Positions 22,856-35,938 of a stretch of DNA of 64,000 bases are shown here, one piece after another. Each line of letters starts with the position of its first letter. The first letter of the stretch is position 1. The DNA lies in contig JBBMNZ010000001.1 of assembly GCA_037954325.1 (NCBI GenBank), forward strand, positions 3,364,232 to 3,428,231, written 5' to 3'. The translations under genes were made by a program, and so were the position numbers. Under the pieces are notes generated by a model, which was not told the origin of the DNA, searched no databases, and saw only the letters and a program-made list of their open reading frames with translations. The stretch is from Fistularia commersonii. Taxonomy: Eukaryota; Chordata; Actinopteri; Syngnathiformes; Fistulariidae.

Positions 22856-23527
22856 ATGAATGGCCGGAACATGGAGGAGATGCCGTTCGAGAGCGTCAAG
22901 AGCCGGCGGAGGAAGGCTCGGCGCCCGGGCCGTGCGCCTCCGGGGGCCGCCGCCGCTGCCGCCGCCGCCGCCGCCTCCACCTCCACCTCCGCCGCGGACG
23001 AGCTGTGCAGCCCGGAGCTGGAGGCTCTCTTCCAGAGCTACAACCTGAAGCTGGAGCAGACCGCCACCCTCAAGGCGCTGGCGGTCCTGATCGTGGCCGC
23101 GTCGTCTCTGGCGCTGGTGGAGCTGCTGTCCGGCCCACGGCTCACCGTGTCCAAGGGCTCCCACCCGGTGCACTGCGTGGTCTTCCTGTCGCTCTTCATC
23201 GTCACCAACGTCAAGTACCTGCAGGTGACGCAGCTGCAGCAGATCGCCAAGCTGGCGTTGCTCTTCAGCTTCACCTTCGCGCTGCTCTGCTGTCCTTTCC
23301 CGCTGGCGCTCGGCGCGCCGCAGCCGCCGTCCGCGTCCGCGTCCGCAGCTGCCGGCGGGCCGGAGCGCGGCGTGTGGCAGCTGATGCTCGTCACCCTCCT
23401 GGCTTACGTGCTGCTTCCGGTGCGCACCCTGCTCGCCGTGCTCTTCGGCGTGATGCTGGCCGCGTCCCACTTCGTTGTCATCGCGACGTCCGTTACCGGC
23501 GGGAAGCAGAGGCAGCTGTGGAGACCG
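22856..23527 (+). CDS. adcy1: adcy1 exon 1 (residues 1-224): N-terminus and TM1-5
   Basis: ATG at 22856 opens a frame of exactly 224 codons up to CTGTGGAGACCG and donor GTAAGC. A second in-frame ATG at 22871 has a better context (A at -3, G at +4) and could be the real start. A ten-alanine run (31-40) and STSTSAA precede the conserved CSPELEALFQSY. Hydrophobic segments begin near 72 (LKALAVLIVAASSLALVEL), 105, 130, 173 and 190. GSHPVHCVVFLSLFIVTNV and FALLCCPF are near-identical to vertebrate AC1. Confidence 0.92.
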
Positions 23528-26500
23528 GTAAGCGGGATGGCGGGATTCGAACCCGCAACCTGAGGGGAGGGTGTGCGGTGTGCGTGTGCGTGGACCAAAG
23601 AGGGCAAAAAGCGGCACTTTTTACGCGCCTGCGTAATGAGGCGCCCCGGGGAGCTGTCCAGCCGCCGGTGCTGAAGCGGCACACCCGGCAAACTTGTGTG
23701 TGAGTGTGTGTGTGTGTCTGTGTGTTTTTTTTTTTGTTTTTTTTTTGTGTTTCTTTTTGCACAACATCAACACACACACAAAGTACAGGCTGATGATTTC
23801 ACCCCCCCCCCCCCCTCCAAACTGCTACCACCGTGCGTGACAGGACTGGAATAACTGGGTGGTGGTATATTTGGGAAAAAAAATGAAACAAAAAAAACTT
23901 TTCTTTTTTTTTTGTGAGTAAAAATATGTTGGGATTGCAAACAGAAGATCCCCCCCCCCCCCCCCCCAAAAAAAAAATCCACCCGGCCTATTTTATCTGC
24001 CTTCAGAGCACCGTCACAGTCCTCAGTTCCTCCAAGAACACTAAAAGTAAATTGATTTTTTTTTTTTTATTATTTGCTGAGGCCTAATAAAGGAAAAGGA
24101 TCCACTAATTCAGCAGTGAAGAGCCACCAGACTCCATTTATTTCACTTATTAGAATAAGAAGGAGGTGGAGGCACTTCCGCTCTTATCCATGTTAAGTGA
24201 AACCATAAACACTTACCGATTTTTGTCTCATTTAGTTTAATTCTCCTTAAAAAAAACAACAAAAAAAACACAGAGGCCTCCTTGTTTTTCCACCTGAAAC
24301 ACGTTTTAATTCTTCGCTATATGGAAATTGCGCTTCAGCCTAGCAGCTAGAACGCAAAATTGCCCAGACATGTGACTGAGCGGCTGAATTGTTGGACGTT
24401 CCTATATGCTGCCCTGTGATTGGCTGATGAACCGTGTTTCTCGCCCAATGACAGGATAGGCTAACAACCCTGTTACCGCAAGCTCAGGATAAGTGTTGGA
24501 TAATGAATGAAGTTGTTGTTTTCTTGATTCAAAGACCAATATTCTATGTTGACCGCGGCCTGATTAGAGTTTGGAATACAATTTTAAATTCTGTCCAACT
24601 AAATTGATGTAATCTGATCTAATTTAATCTAATTTACGAAATCGGTTGTAAATTCTAGGAATATGACATGAATCTGATGTCTCCTGATGTAAAATTGATG
24701 TAAATTTGAAGCAATCTGACTTTGTAAAATGAAGTTAAATCGACATCCCCTGATGTAGGATCAATGTCTTATGACTTTAAACTGACATAATCTGACATTA
24801 AATTAACGTACTATGACGTAAATTTGATGTAATTTGGTGTTAAATTTAGGTAATCTTATGTGAAATTGATGTAATCTGACGTTAAATTGACAGAGCAGGT
24901 GTTCAATTGATATAATCTGATGTTTAATTGATGTGATTTTATGTGAAATTGATGTAATCTGATGTAAAAATTAAATAATCTGACGTCAAATTGTCGTATC
25001 GGACGTTAAATTGATATCACCTGATATTAAATTGCTGTAATCTGACGTTAAATTGACATATCAGATGTTAAATTGACGTAATCTAACATGAAATTGACGT
25101 ATCAGATGTTAAATTGATGTAATCTGACATGAAATTGACCTAATCTGACGTGAAATTGACATAATCTGATGTTAAATTGATATATCAGATGTTTAATTGA
25201 GCTAACCCGAAGTAAATTCACATTCTCTGACGTTAAACCGATGTAATTTTAAGTTTAATCGACGTCCCCTGATGTTAGATTGACAAAATCTGACCTTTAA
25301 TTGACATAATCTGATTATATATTGATGTCCGGGTTGCTCCTTGACATTCACATTGTTGTGGCAAAATCACTTCGACAATCCGAACGTCCGATAGCAGCTT
25401 CGACATCAGCCGATGTGTCGGTTCCCCCCGGGCCTCCCGACAGCGTTACCAGTTTCACCATCAACGTGAAAATCACTCACGAGCGGCATCTGTTTCACGA
25501 TACCGACCCCCCCCCCCCCCCTCCATCTGGCTGCACGGGATTAAAACATATCCTTGACCTTTGACCTTTTTCTGTTTTTTGAGGGAGGAAAGGTAAGCGG
25601 GGGCGCCGTTCATTCTCCAAATTAAGAGCGCGTCCCGATCGATAGTCCCTGATCATTAATCGATACGGTACTTTGTGTTTCCGGCCTTTTGTTGTGTAAT
25701 CTATACGCCGCCGCCCCGATTCATCTTATGGATTAATCAGGGATTGTCTAATCTGAGCAGGACGTATCGCTGCATATGGACACGTGCACGCACACAGCCC
25801 CCCCCCCACCCCAGCTGTGATTGGCATGTGTGCTCTTGTTGTCACGCAGCTGGTGGCCAACGCCGTGCTCTTCACCAGCGTCAACGTGTCGGGGGCGTTC
25901 GTGCGGATCCTCACGGAGCGCGCTCAGAGGAAGGTCTTCCTGCAGGCCCGCAACTGCATCGAGGAGCGTCTCAGGCTGGAGGACGAGAACGAGAAGCAGG
26001 TGAGGCGGGAACGTGCACGAGCGCGCCCACACGCTTGTGCGGAAAGTCCGTTGCTGATCAACGACGGTGGACGGCGTCCCGATGCGACGGTTTCCTGTTA
26101 CTCGAAGCTCCGCCCACTTGCACGCAAAGCCAGAGCTCCTTCAAAATTTAAAGTCGGTTTGATTGTCAATTTCTCCGCATGTAAGATAAGATAATACTTT
26201 ATTGATCCCCAAATGGGTCATTCTCAGCAGCGCAACAATAACAATATTAACAAATATGAGTATAAATATAAATAAAAGATATTTGTTTTATTTATCGTAA
26301 AAAAAGAAAATTAAAAGATAGAAAATGACGTCCATGAAAAATAGACAGCAAAATGAAACACAACAAGGATAGAAATAGTCAGAATGAAAAAAAAATAATG
26401 TACCGGACATTTGTCACAATCCTACGGTGATGTGAAATTAACAAAATAATAATAATATAATTAAAAAAAAAATTAAAAGATAGCAAAAGACGTCCACAAA

Positions 26501-26854
26501 AAATTGAGAGCAAAATGAACCACAACAGAGATAAAAATAGACAGAATGAAAAAAAATAAAGGTACTGGACATTTGTCCCAAACCCACAGTCACATGAGAT
26601 TATCAAAATAATAATAATATAATGCAAATGAAGAGGAAAGTGCATTGTGAGATTAAACAGTAAAAATGAAACTATGAAGTATGAAGTATAAAATGCACAC
26701 AGATACAAACTGATATTTGACGGCATGATAGAGTAGCAGCACCTTTTCGTGCAAAGGTCGATAAGTATTACCATAATTGTCTGTGGTGCAACAGCAGCAT
26801 GATGGTAAAAGAAACCCTAGTAATTTTATGTGTCATACATATGTTTATATTTCA

Positions 26855-26904
<50 letters not shown>

Positions 26905-29186
26905 CTGTATGTGTGTGTGTCCAGTTGAGCCCCAACCTTTTTGTACCAGTTTTATTTTTTATGCAGGAAAAAAAAAACTTCAGTTTTTGTCACTATTACA
27001 CTTTATATTAGGCAGTTACTATAATTTTGCACGATATTAATTCACCATAGAGTCAGAGGGAACCCCGCGCTTGTTTCCCGCACGAAAGGACGCTTCTGCG
27101 GCCTCATTGTTTGCTCGTTTCCTCCCGAAAAAGCTCTCCGGCGAATGTTGTTTCTGGCTCATGTTTTTTAGCTCGTGATAGCTGATGTGTGACAAAGTTA
27201 AGTGTGAAAGTAAGGCAAAGGCGGAAACAGTTGTTTTTTTTTTCAAAATTCAGTTCAGAGGGGAGTGGGATAGATAAATAAAATAAAGAAATCATCCAAT
27301 CGTCCACCCTCACTATAAAATTTGTCACTTAATATTTACAGGGCTACCAGTCTGACATCTAACCATTTCTGACACATGGGTCACATGCTGCAAAACTCTA
27401 GCAAGCGAGAGAGTTACTTAGTTATCCGCCAAGTTATTTCTTTTAAATTTAGGAAAAAGGGGATTAAAATGAGTGGATGAGCTGGACCAAGTAAGAGGCC
27501 AAAAATGTACCACTTCCACAGGGAGTGAGAGGAGGACTTCTTTTTTCTATGTCATGTAGGTCGAACAGGCTGGCGTCGCTCACAATCAAGGACACTTTAC
27601 ACTTGACTTTTAGCGCCTCCTTGTGTCCGACAGCAGGGGGTTGTACATTCGAGACTCCTCAACCGTGACGTCAACAACGACTGCGTGGGTGACCCCTCCC
27701 AGTTTGGATATAAACCTGTCCCCTGAGTTTTCCTTGTTTTTTAGCATTAGCAGGTCCCACATAGGGGAAAAAAAAACAAAAACAAGGGCGTCCTCATACG
27801 GGGACGGCAGGTTTATTACTCCTCACGGATGTTACTTCGGACGAAACTTCCATCCACGGAAGGATAGAAGACGTTCCGATAATCGTTTATAGTTACGTCC
27901 GTCAAGTGTTGTCAAGAATCACTGCCTGTGTACCTCCCATGTACCCTCATGTCACTCTGGTTGTTTAGCAAGGCTTCTGCTAAGAGGCAGTGCAGATTTC
28001 AAGGTTCATCATGATCTGTTTCTGTGCTGCAATTGAACTCATGCCTACAAAAAATTCTTCTATGTGGTGACGCCATGCCGGCTTCCTCTTCCTTGCTCCT
28101 TTCGCCGGTCGCACTTGAGCATGCTGCGGTGCCCCCATGACTTCCTGCTCTGTTTGCTATGGTAGCAAACGGCTATGTCTGTACGGCAGGTTTCGCAATT
28201 AGCATAAACTTAGCCATTAGCGCACACCGGTAACATCACACCTAGTGTGCTCAGGGCTGCAGGGTAATCGTCGTCACGTATGTCTTGGTTAGCATCGTAG
28301 CTTAGCACACCAGATGAAGGAGAGGGAGAATACTAGAAGCTAGAAGGTGCAAAGAAGTCAAAATGTCCTCATATGAGGACTCTGGGTTTCACAATTACAA
28401 GCATTTTTTATTTATTTTTTATTCATCTTGACTTAAAATCTTGAAGGAAGACAAATTAGTTTAGACCAGAGGATGTTTAGTTCTTCCTGTGGGTTTTTGG
28501 CTAATTACTTCCCAACTTTTTGGGCTATTTCCCATTTGCCGCTCACATTTAACGAATTAGTGAATTTCACTTTTTTGAAATGAAATTTAGGTAAGAGGGT
28601 GCAAGCCAGCCGATGCATCGCCCTTTCCGTTCTTTTATTTATTTATCTATTTTCGTATATTAAGTTGGTTTTTTTTTTTTTCTCAGGTGCCGATGTATTT
28701 CTAACAACCTTCCCGCCGGCAGTAACTATGACAGCAGCTATTTAAGGAAAGAACAATTACTGTGGCACATGCACCCGGCGCCACACATTCCACCCCCTCC
28801 ACGCACCTACACGCCGCCATTTAACCGCAGAACAATCAGGCAACTTTCACATGCGCGCCACACACACACACACACACACACTTTGCAATGTGCCGCACCC
28901 TTTTCATGGAACTCACCCACATGGCTTGTTAACGGAGAATTAATTATCCCATGTATGAAACGCTAGACAACATGTGAGCGCGTGCACAGACAGAAACACA
29001 CGTGTGCACACACATGCACGCGGGCACACACACCCACACACACACTTAGCACCTGTGCTTTGTAGATTAGATGATGATATGCTGTGTTTTCCCCAGCAGT
29101 AACAGGCTCCCTTCTGACAGGTAATTACACAAGCAGATTGCTTTCGTGGCCTCCCTACTCCAGCAAAGGTCACAGTTTATCTGGGC

Positions 29187-29228
<42 letters not shown>

Positions 29229-30115
29229 CGCACGCACACACACACACACACACACACACCCGACCCCCTGATTGGGATCTATCGCCAGACGACGTCATGC
29301 AGTGGCCTGCCGGACAGCACGTGTCTCCGGTTCTGGTCGCTCTGTCGCTAAGCTTTGACTGCTAGGTTGTTATGCTAGTTTGCTAGTTTACAATTTGCTA
29401 ATGCACTTTTTTTTGGATCCATAAAAAAAAGAACATTCATTTGAAAAAAAGTAACCATATTAATTTTCTAAAATTTATTTTATAATTTGAAAATATCATA
29501 TATTTCACATGATTTTTGGTATTCTTATTTTTATTTTTTATATGATATCTGCAGATGTCCAGCTGATATGTTATATAAAAATACTGTTTTAGTTTGACTT
29601 TTAATGTTGATTATTTGCTGATTTCTGGTGAATTTTCGAGTTCCTTTGAACTAATTTTCTAAAGGAACTTGAAAATTAGGCCAATTTTCAGGTCAGCTGG
29701 TAACTGCTGTGATTTTTTTTTCATTTATTTTTTATTTGTTTATTAATTTGTTATGTTTTAAGATGTTATTTCTTCCCTTTTTTATTTTTAAAATACAATT
29801 CATGCCTTTTTTCCTCCCAAGATAACATCTTCTGGATTGTCAGGCCACTTTCCTCTGGTTAGAAAGATGTTTTTGTTTTTTTTGTAATTTCAGGTAATTA
29901 TTGCACACTAATTTTCAAATATTTTCCCCCTGGAGGTGATCCTTCTTCCAGATAATTCTCAGATGAGCTCTACCGGAGGCAGACATCATTTAGTACTAAT
30001 TTCTATTTTTATTTTTCCCCTGATTTATTACTTTGAGTAATTTCTGGTTGGAACACCTTAAAAATCAATAAGAAAATGAGCAGGAATTTAGGAAAGTAAA
30101 GCAATTTTGTTCTAT

Positions 30116-30147
<32 letters not shown>

Positions 30148-32170
30148 TAATGAGTAATGCAGGGTGACAATAATAAATCCTGAATATTTATAATAATGAC
30201 TCCGCGAGCAAGAAAAAATGAAATTGAATTTAGAATTTATTTTGAAAGGTCAGATCGGTATCTGGTATCTGCTTGTGACATCTAAAAACATAACAAATCT
30301 GCGCAATCGTCGCGTTTATACGAATCCAAAGGGCACAACGTTGGAATATTTCTCCATCCCCGTCGGTTCCCTCTAAACTTCTGACCGAATCCCCTCCCTC
30401 CGCAGGAGCGTCTGCTAATGAGCCTCCTGCCCAGGAACGTTGCCATGGAGATGAAGGAGGACTTCCTGAAGCCGCCCGAGAGGATCTTTCACAAGATCTA
30501 CATCCAGCGTCATGACAATGTCAGGTACGTGGGCGTCATGGCGACGGCGGTGTTTTGATCCAGGTGTCACCTGCCCCGAACGCCGGAGGTCGGGAATAGA
30601 CGGAGCAATTAAGTTCAGCCATTAAAGCAGATGCAATCAAAGAACGTAAAGGTTAGCCGCGGAAGCGGGAGGAAGTGGCGGTTCGCCTGCAGCAGGTGGA
30701 AAAACATCGCGCCCTCCACAGGCGTGTGCTTCCATTGGCACGACATCCGCTTTTTCTCTTTTTTTTTTTTTTTTTTTTTGGTTTCGCGGGATTGTCCGAC
30801 GTAATAACACGCTAATAATCATTTCTGTTAACTGCGGAAACAACTGTCAAGTCTGTAATGATATAATAATATATCATATTAATATAATATGGTGTATTAA
30901 TATAACAGGCAGGTACTGAGAGTGTTTAGACAAAAAAAAATTCTTTCTGGATTTCATATTGTCTACTCCCATGACAAAGTTTATCATTTTAAAATGACAT
31001 TTGAAAATATTTGCTGAGAGATTTGCTAAGAGATATATATATATATTTAGTTTTAAATATGCTGTTTATATCTTTTTTTTGATTGGAAAAAATGAAGCAA
31101 GTGTTTTTTTTTTTTTATTTGTTTTTTCATATTTTACTTGTGACGCTATTTGATATAAAGTATATAATCATATTTTGTTTTAAAAACATTTTAATGAGCC
31201 ATTTTTATGGATTTTATATCATCTACTCCCATGACAAAGTTTATCGTTTCAAAATGACATTTGAAAATATGTGCTGAGAGATTTGCTAAAAATATATATA
31301 TATATGTATATATTTAGTTTTTAACTATGCTGTTTCTATCTTTTTGATTGAAAAAATGATGCAAGTGTTTTTATTTTTATTCATTATATTTTATTAGTGA
31401 CGCTATTTGATACAAAGTATCTTATCATAGTTTGGTTTAAAAAACATTTAAATAAGCGATTCTTGTTGTTTTTTTTATTATAAATTTTTTCTGTCCAATC
31501 ATTGGAAATCCTATTAATTATTCTCATGAATAAATTAGCAAAAATAAAGATGAAAAGGTGAAAATGTTAAGAATGAAGCAAAAGATGTCTCATACTAATC
31601 ATGCACTTGAAAAAATTATATAGCAATAAATAAAATATTATAGCATATGATGTTTGAGAATGAATGTGTAATAACGTTGTAATAACAGTGAAATAAGATT
31701 GCAATGACAGTAATCTGCCACAGAATAATGTAATGCGATTACTTTTTTTTTTTTTATTGCCTCGCACTCGGTCGCGCACGAGGGTCACCGAGGCAACGTT
31801 TTTTAATAAAACCGCCATCACATTCCAACGATTGCGGCGAGGAGAGGAAGGGGACGAGTGGGCGTGAAGGGCGAGGCAACGTGTCAACAGCCCTCCCGTG
31901 GAGAGCACGTCCGCTTGTCTCCTGCACCTTCCCAGCGCTCGGGGGAACATCTACAGCTTCCCGGTCACAATTGCACACTTTCACATGCAAACACACACAC
32001 ACACACAAAAGGGGAAGCTTTATGTTGCTGAGCAGGGGCGTGACATCTCCCTCATCCGGTCCCTCTTTCATGTGGCCCTTGAGAAACGTTTGATCGCACC
32101 TATTTAAGCTCCGCCACCTCCTTCCCCGCTTCCCCCTCTTCCCTTTCGCTTATATCTCCATTCCTCTCCT

Positions 32171-32205
<35 letters not shown>

Positions 32206-34098
32206 GTGATCCTGGGCTTTGCATACATCAGGCTTCCCGGAGCTGCCGCTTCCTCACTGCCAAAACAAGTGCAGGAGCTACAGTCACGATGCGTACAAAG
32301 GCGCGACAAAACGCCAAGTCGTGGCGGAGATGGGGGTTGTAGGGGGGGGACAATGGCGTCTGCGCCACGTGTTTTGTGCAGCGGCCAATCAGAGCGAAGG
32401 AACCGGCTGGAGCTGCATGAGGCGCGAGAACTTTAGCATTTGCTTCGGACGTCGACAAAGCAAGCTTTGATAGCTTCCACCGAAGCATTGGTCGGTGATT
32501 TTTTTTTCTTTTTTTTTTGTGCAGGATCTCCAAAACATGGAAAAGTATAATCGATGTCTTACCAAGGAGTCCATTTTTGTAGTTTTTTATTAACCGAGGA
32601 ATTGTAGTTTTAGCGTTCAAGGATAGAGTTTGACAAAGTCAGCGGGAAAAAAAGGCCACATGAGATCCACCTCCAGGCCAGATGTGGATGAGAGGGTGAA
32701 TTTCTGTATGTGGCTCTGTGATTGGCTGCTGGCCTTGTGATTGACAGGTGAATCCCCGCCTCTGGCCCCAGCAACCTGGAATTGCAGTGTTTTTTTTTTC
32801 TTTTAAATAATTAAAAAGAAAACAAAAATGTTAAATTTCTTTATTTACACTCGTGAACCCACCACTTTGTAACATCTCTGCATCCAAAGCGATGCATGCA
32901 AGCAGCTAATGTCCCAAGCTAAGCTAAGCTAATTGTGCATGGGATCAGCCGGAGCGTTTGAAAATGTATTTTCTTTTTTTAAAGCTCATTGGGATAAGCG
33001 GTGGGGGGGGTAAGATGGCTATGATAACCTTTGACACCTGTATGGTTACCACAGCAACCTTCACTAATGGCTAGTGATGTGGTAAATTGCAAACAGGTCA
33101 CCACCAGTTGGCATGTCAAACACACACACACACACACAACCTTTTTAATTTGATTTAACTATTAAGGTGAATAATCTCACAAAATTAATGCAAATTAATC
33201 CCCATTAGAGACCGGAACTGATGGATTACCGAACTGTCCAATCAGCTCTCTGGGTCTCGTCCCCCCTGCAGCATCCTGTTCGCAGACATCGTGGGTTTCA
33301 CCAGTCTGGCGTCCCAGTGCACGGCGCAGGAGCTGGTCAAACTGCTCAACGAACTCTTCGGGAAGTTCGATGAACTGGCGACGGTAAGCCCACCCACACA
33401 CCCACCCCCAAATCTATTTAAAGATTTGTGAGAAATTCTTTGGAAATTTGATTAAAAATTAGCTTGAAAATATATCTAAAAAAAGGAGGAAAAAAATCAC
33501 ATTTGAGAAAAAATAGCCAAAGGCACATTAGCCGATAAAGATGCGATTTTTCATCAAAAGTAGTATTTTTTAATAATGTAATTGAAGTTATTGAAGGTCA
33601 GAGTCCAGCTGTTTCAGTCGGCGTCCATGCCATGTGCCATCTTGTCTTAGTTACTGTCGCCACGGCGACTCAAACCCAGCTCTATCTAAACCGCATAGTT
33701 ACATTTTTTACCTTTAACTTTTAGTAGTTTATTTTCAATCATGATATTTAACATAATAACAATAAATCTATTAACATCAAATATACATATGTGAATGTAT
33801 AACATATATAACACAACACAGATCAGTAATACCAAGAGGTCAGAGTGTCAATAAAAACTATTTAAAAAAAATTGGAAAAATAAAAGGCCAAAAAAAAAAA
33901 CAACTTGAAAATCAAAATCTGCAAAATGCTTTTTTTCTTTAATAAAAATGGTCAACAAAAAACAAATTCAGAATTTATCAAAAATAAATATTATTCTGAT
34001 ATAAAAGGACAAATCTGCAGGAACGGAGGAAACCAAACTCAATGAGAAGGGGGGAATAAAAAACACTACCAAATAGTTGCAGTCATTCCTGCAGTGCC

Positions 34099-34130
<32 letters not shown>

Positions 34131-35135
34131 TGCACCCGGTACTAAAAAAGAAACCCAATGTATTATTTAGTGGAGCACCTCATTTATTATGCCGGGCCAT
34201 ATATTGATCTGGAGGAGGGGGAGGATGAGGAGGAGGACATGAAGGTCAACCATGAGGAGGAGGAAGAGGAGGTGTGAGAGGAGGAGAAAAGAGGAAACCG
34301 ATTTCTTTTTTTTTTTCTTTTTTTTAGACAGGGGAGATAAGAGTTGAGGAGGGTGGATGTTTCTGTGTGTGTGTGTGTGTAGCCTGATAAAGAGAGTCAC
34401 TAAGCCCGTGTTGAGTTGTTCTGTGAGAGGAGATTAGCTGAGCGATAGCTTTCCTGCCGCCAGACGGCTGTAATCACGTTATTACTGCGCGACACTCGGG
34501 CGAGGGGACGTGGCAGAAGTCCACCTGCTGGGAGTCGGCCTGGAAATGAACCCCGAAGTAGCATTTCACAAAAAAAAATAAAACTGAATAAACTGCTAAA
34601 ATGGTCAGAAATAACCTCAGGACGCGCAATATATCGTGTTTTTAAAATCCCGCAAACTAAAATCTGATGGGTGTGACCTTGAAATGACCCCCCTTACTGC
34701 AGATTTCTTCCCGAAATTGCAAAAAAAAAAAGTGATTAAAGATGTAAATGATAATTTCATTATAAGTGGAAAAATCTTACACTAGCAAGAAATTATTCTT
34801 AAACAAAGATCCTAAAAATCTGATCAAATATAATGAGAAAGAAAGCAAATCAGATAAAAGTAAATAAAATGGAATTAGATCAAAATAAAATTAAATTAAA
34901 TAAGAATAAAACATCAAATTAAATAAGGTGAAAAATATCGGTATTTATCAATACATTTTGTTAATTGTATTCCTTTTTTTTTATTCATTTTTTTTTACTT
35001 TTATGTTTTTTTTAAATATTGTTTTCAAATTAAATAAAAGAAGAAATGCAGACAAAAAAAATTACCTGGAAATCAAAAGGAATCAACAAACCCATTCCTT
35101 CGCTTTGGCCTCTTCTGGGTTAATCATGCATGTGT

Positions 35136-35196
<61 letters not shown>

Positions 35197-35379
35197 CGTG
35201 TGTGTGTGAGTTCCAGCAGCCCTCCAGTGACATTGCAGTGAGTTGGGTGACAGTGTGCGTGTCCGTGCACGAGTGTGTGTGTGTATGCGTGCGTGTGTGT
35301 GGGGGCGGGATTCTACTTCAAGAGCATGTCGGAGCAATTAAAGAGTTGGCCCGCACTACAAACACACACACGCACACGC

Positions 35380-35463
<84 letters not shown>

Positions 35464-35898
35464 CTCCTCTTCTGGCCACGTCATTGATGCAGGAACTAGA
35501 CGGCGATCATCTTTTTTTTTTCCCTTCTGGTTCCCATTCCAGAAGTAGATCCCCCCCTCACTGCTTCCATGGATTTTTTTTCAAATAAATTCAAAAATGT
35601 GAAATTATATGAGCACAATTAGCTTGAAATTCAGTATGAAATAAGAAAAATTAACGATGAAATGAAATGGAAGTTAAATATTGGTGTTAATCAGCTACTG
35701 AACATCATTTTTCTCCCCCGTTTCCCTGAAATTTTGAAAGAAATTCTTGAAAAGTTGAAGGGAATGACCTGAAAATCGATCAATAAATGATAATAATAAT
35801 TAATAAAAATATAGGTCAATCAACACGAAACATCCAAGTGACGATTCGAAACCCTTTCCAGTGACGCCACCACTGTTCTGTCTTTTGTTCTCATCTGG

Positions 35899-35938
<40 letters not shown>

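Larger units (their letters stand above)
21960..23560 (+). promoter_or_regulatory. adcy1: CpG-rich promoter, 5' UTR and exon 1 region of adcy1
   Basis: CG dinucleotides become frequent from about 21960 through exon 1, in contrast to the AT-rich DNA on either side. The region includes TG tracts (about 22220-22290 and 22388-22452), a GA-rich block (22575-22620) and CCG triplets (22708-22729) ahead of the start codon. No TATA box is evident. The transcription start cannot be placed by eye. The CpG-island call is from reading; an observed/expected CpG count would test it. Confidence 0.6.

Noticed and set aside
23540..23556. tRNA gene on the minus strand
   Set aside because: Only a T-arm is present; no acceptor, D or anticodon stems could be found.
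22660..23703. 347-codon open frame over adcy1 exon 1, and a 364-codon frame on the minus strand
   Set aside because: Both are GC-rich shadows of the real frame 22856-23527, whose protein is plainly AC1.
34208..34298. Acidic frame DLEEGEDEEEDMKVNHEEEE
   Set aside because: It is a GGA-type purine tract in intron 4, with no splice signals or partner exons.
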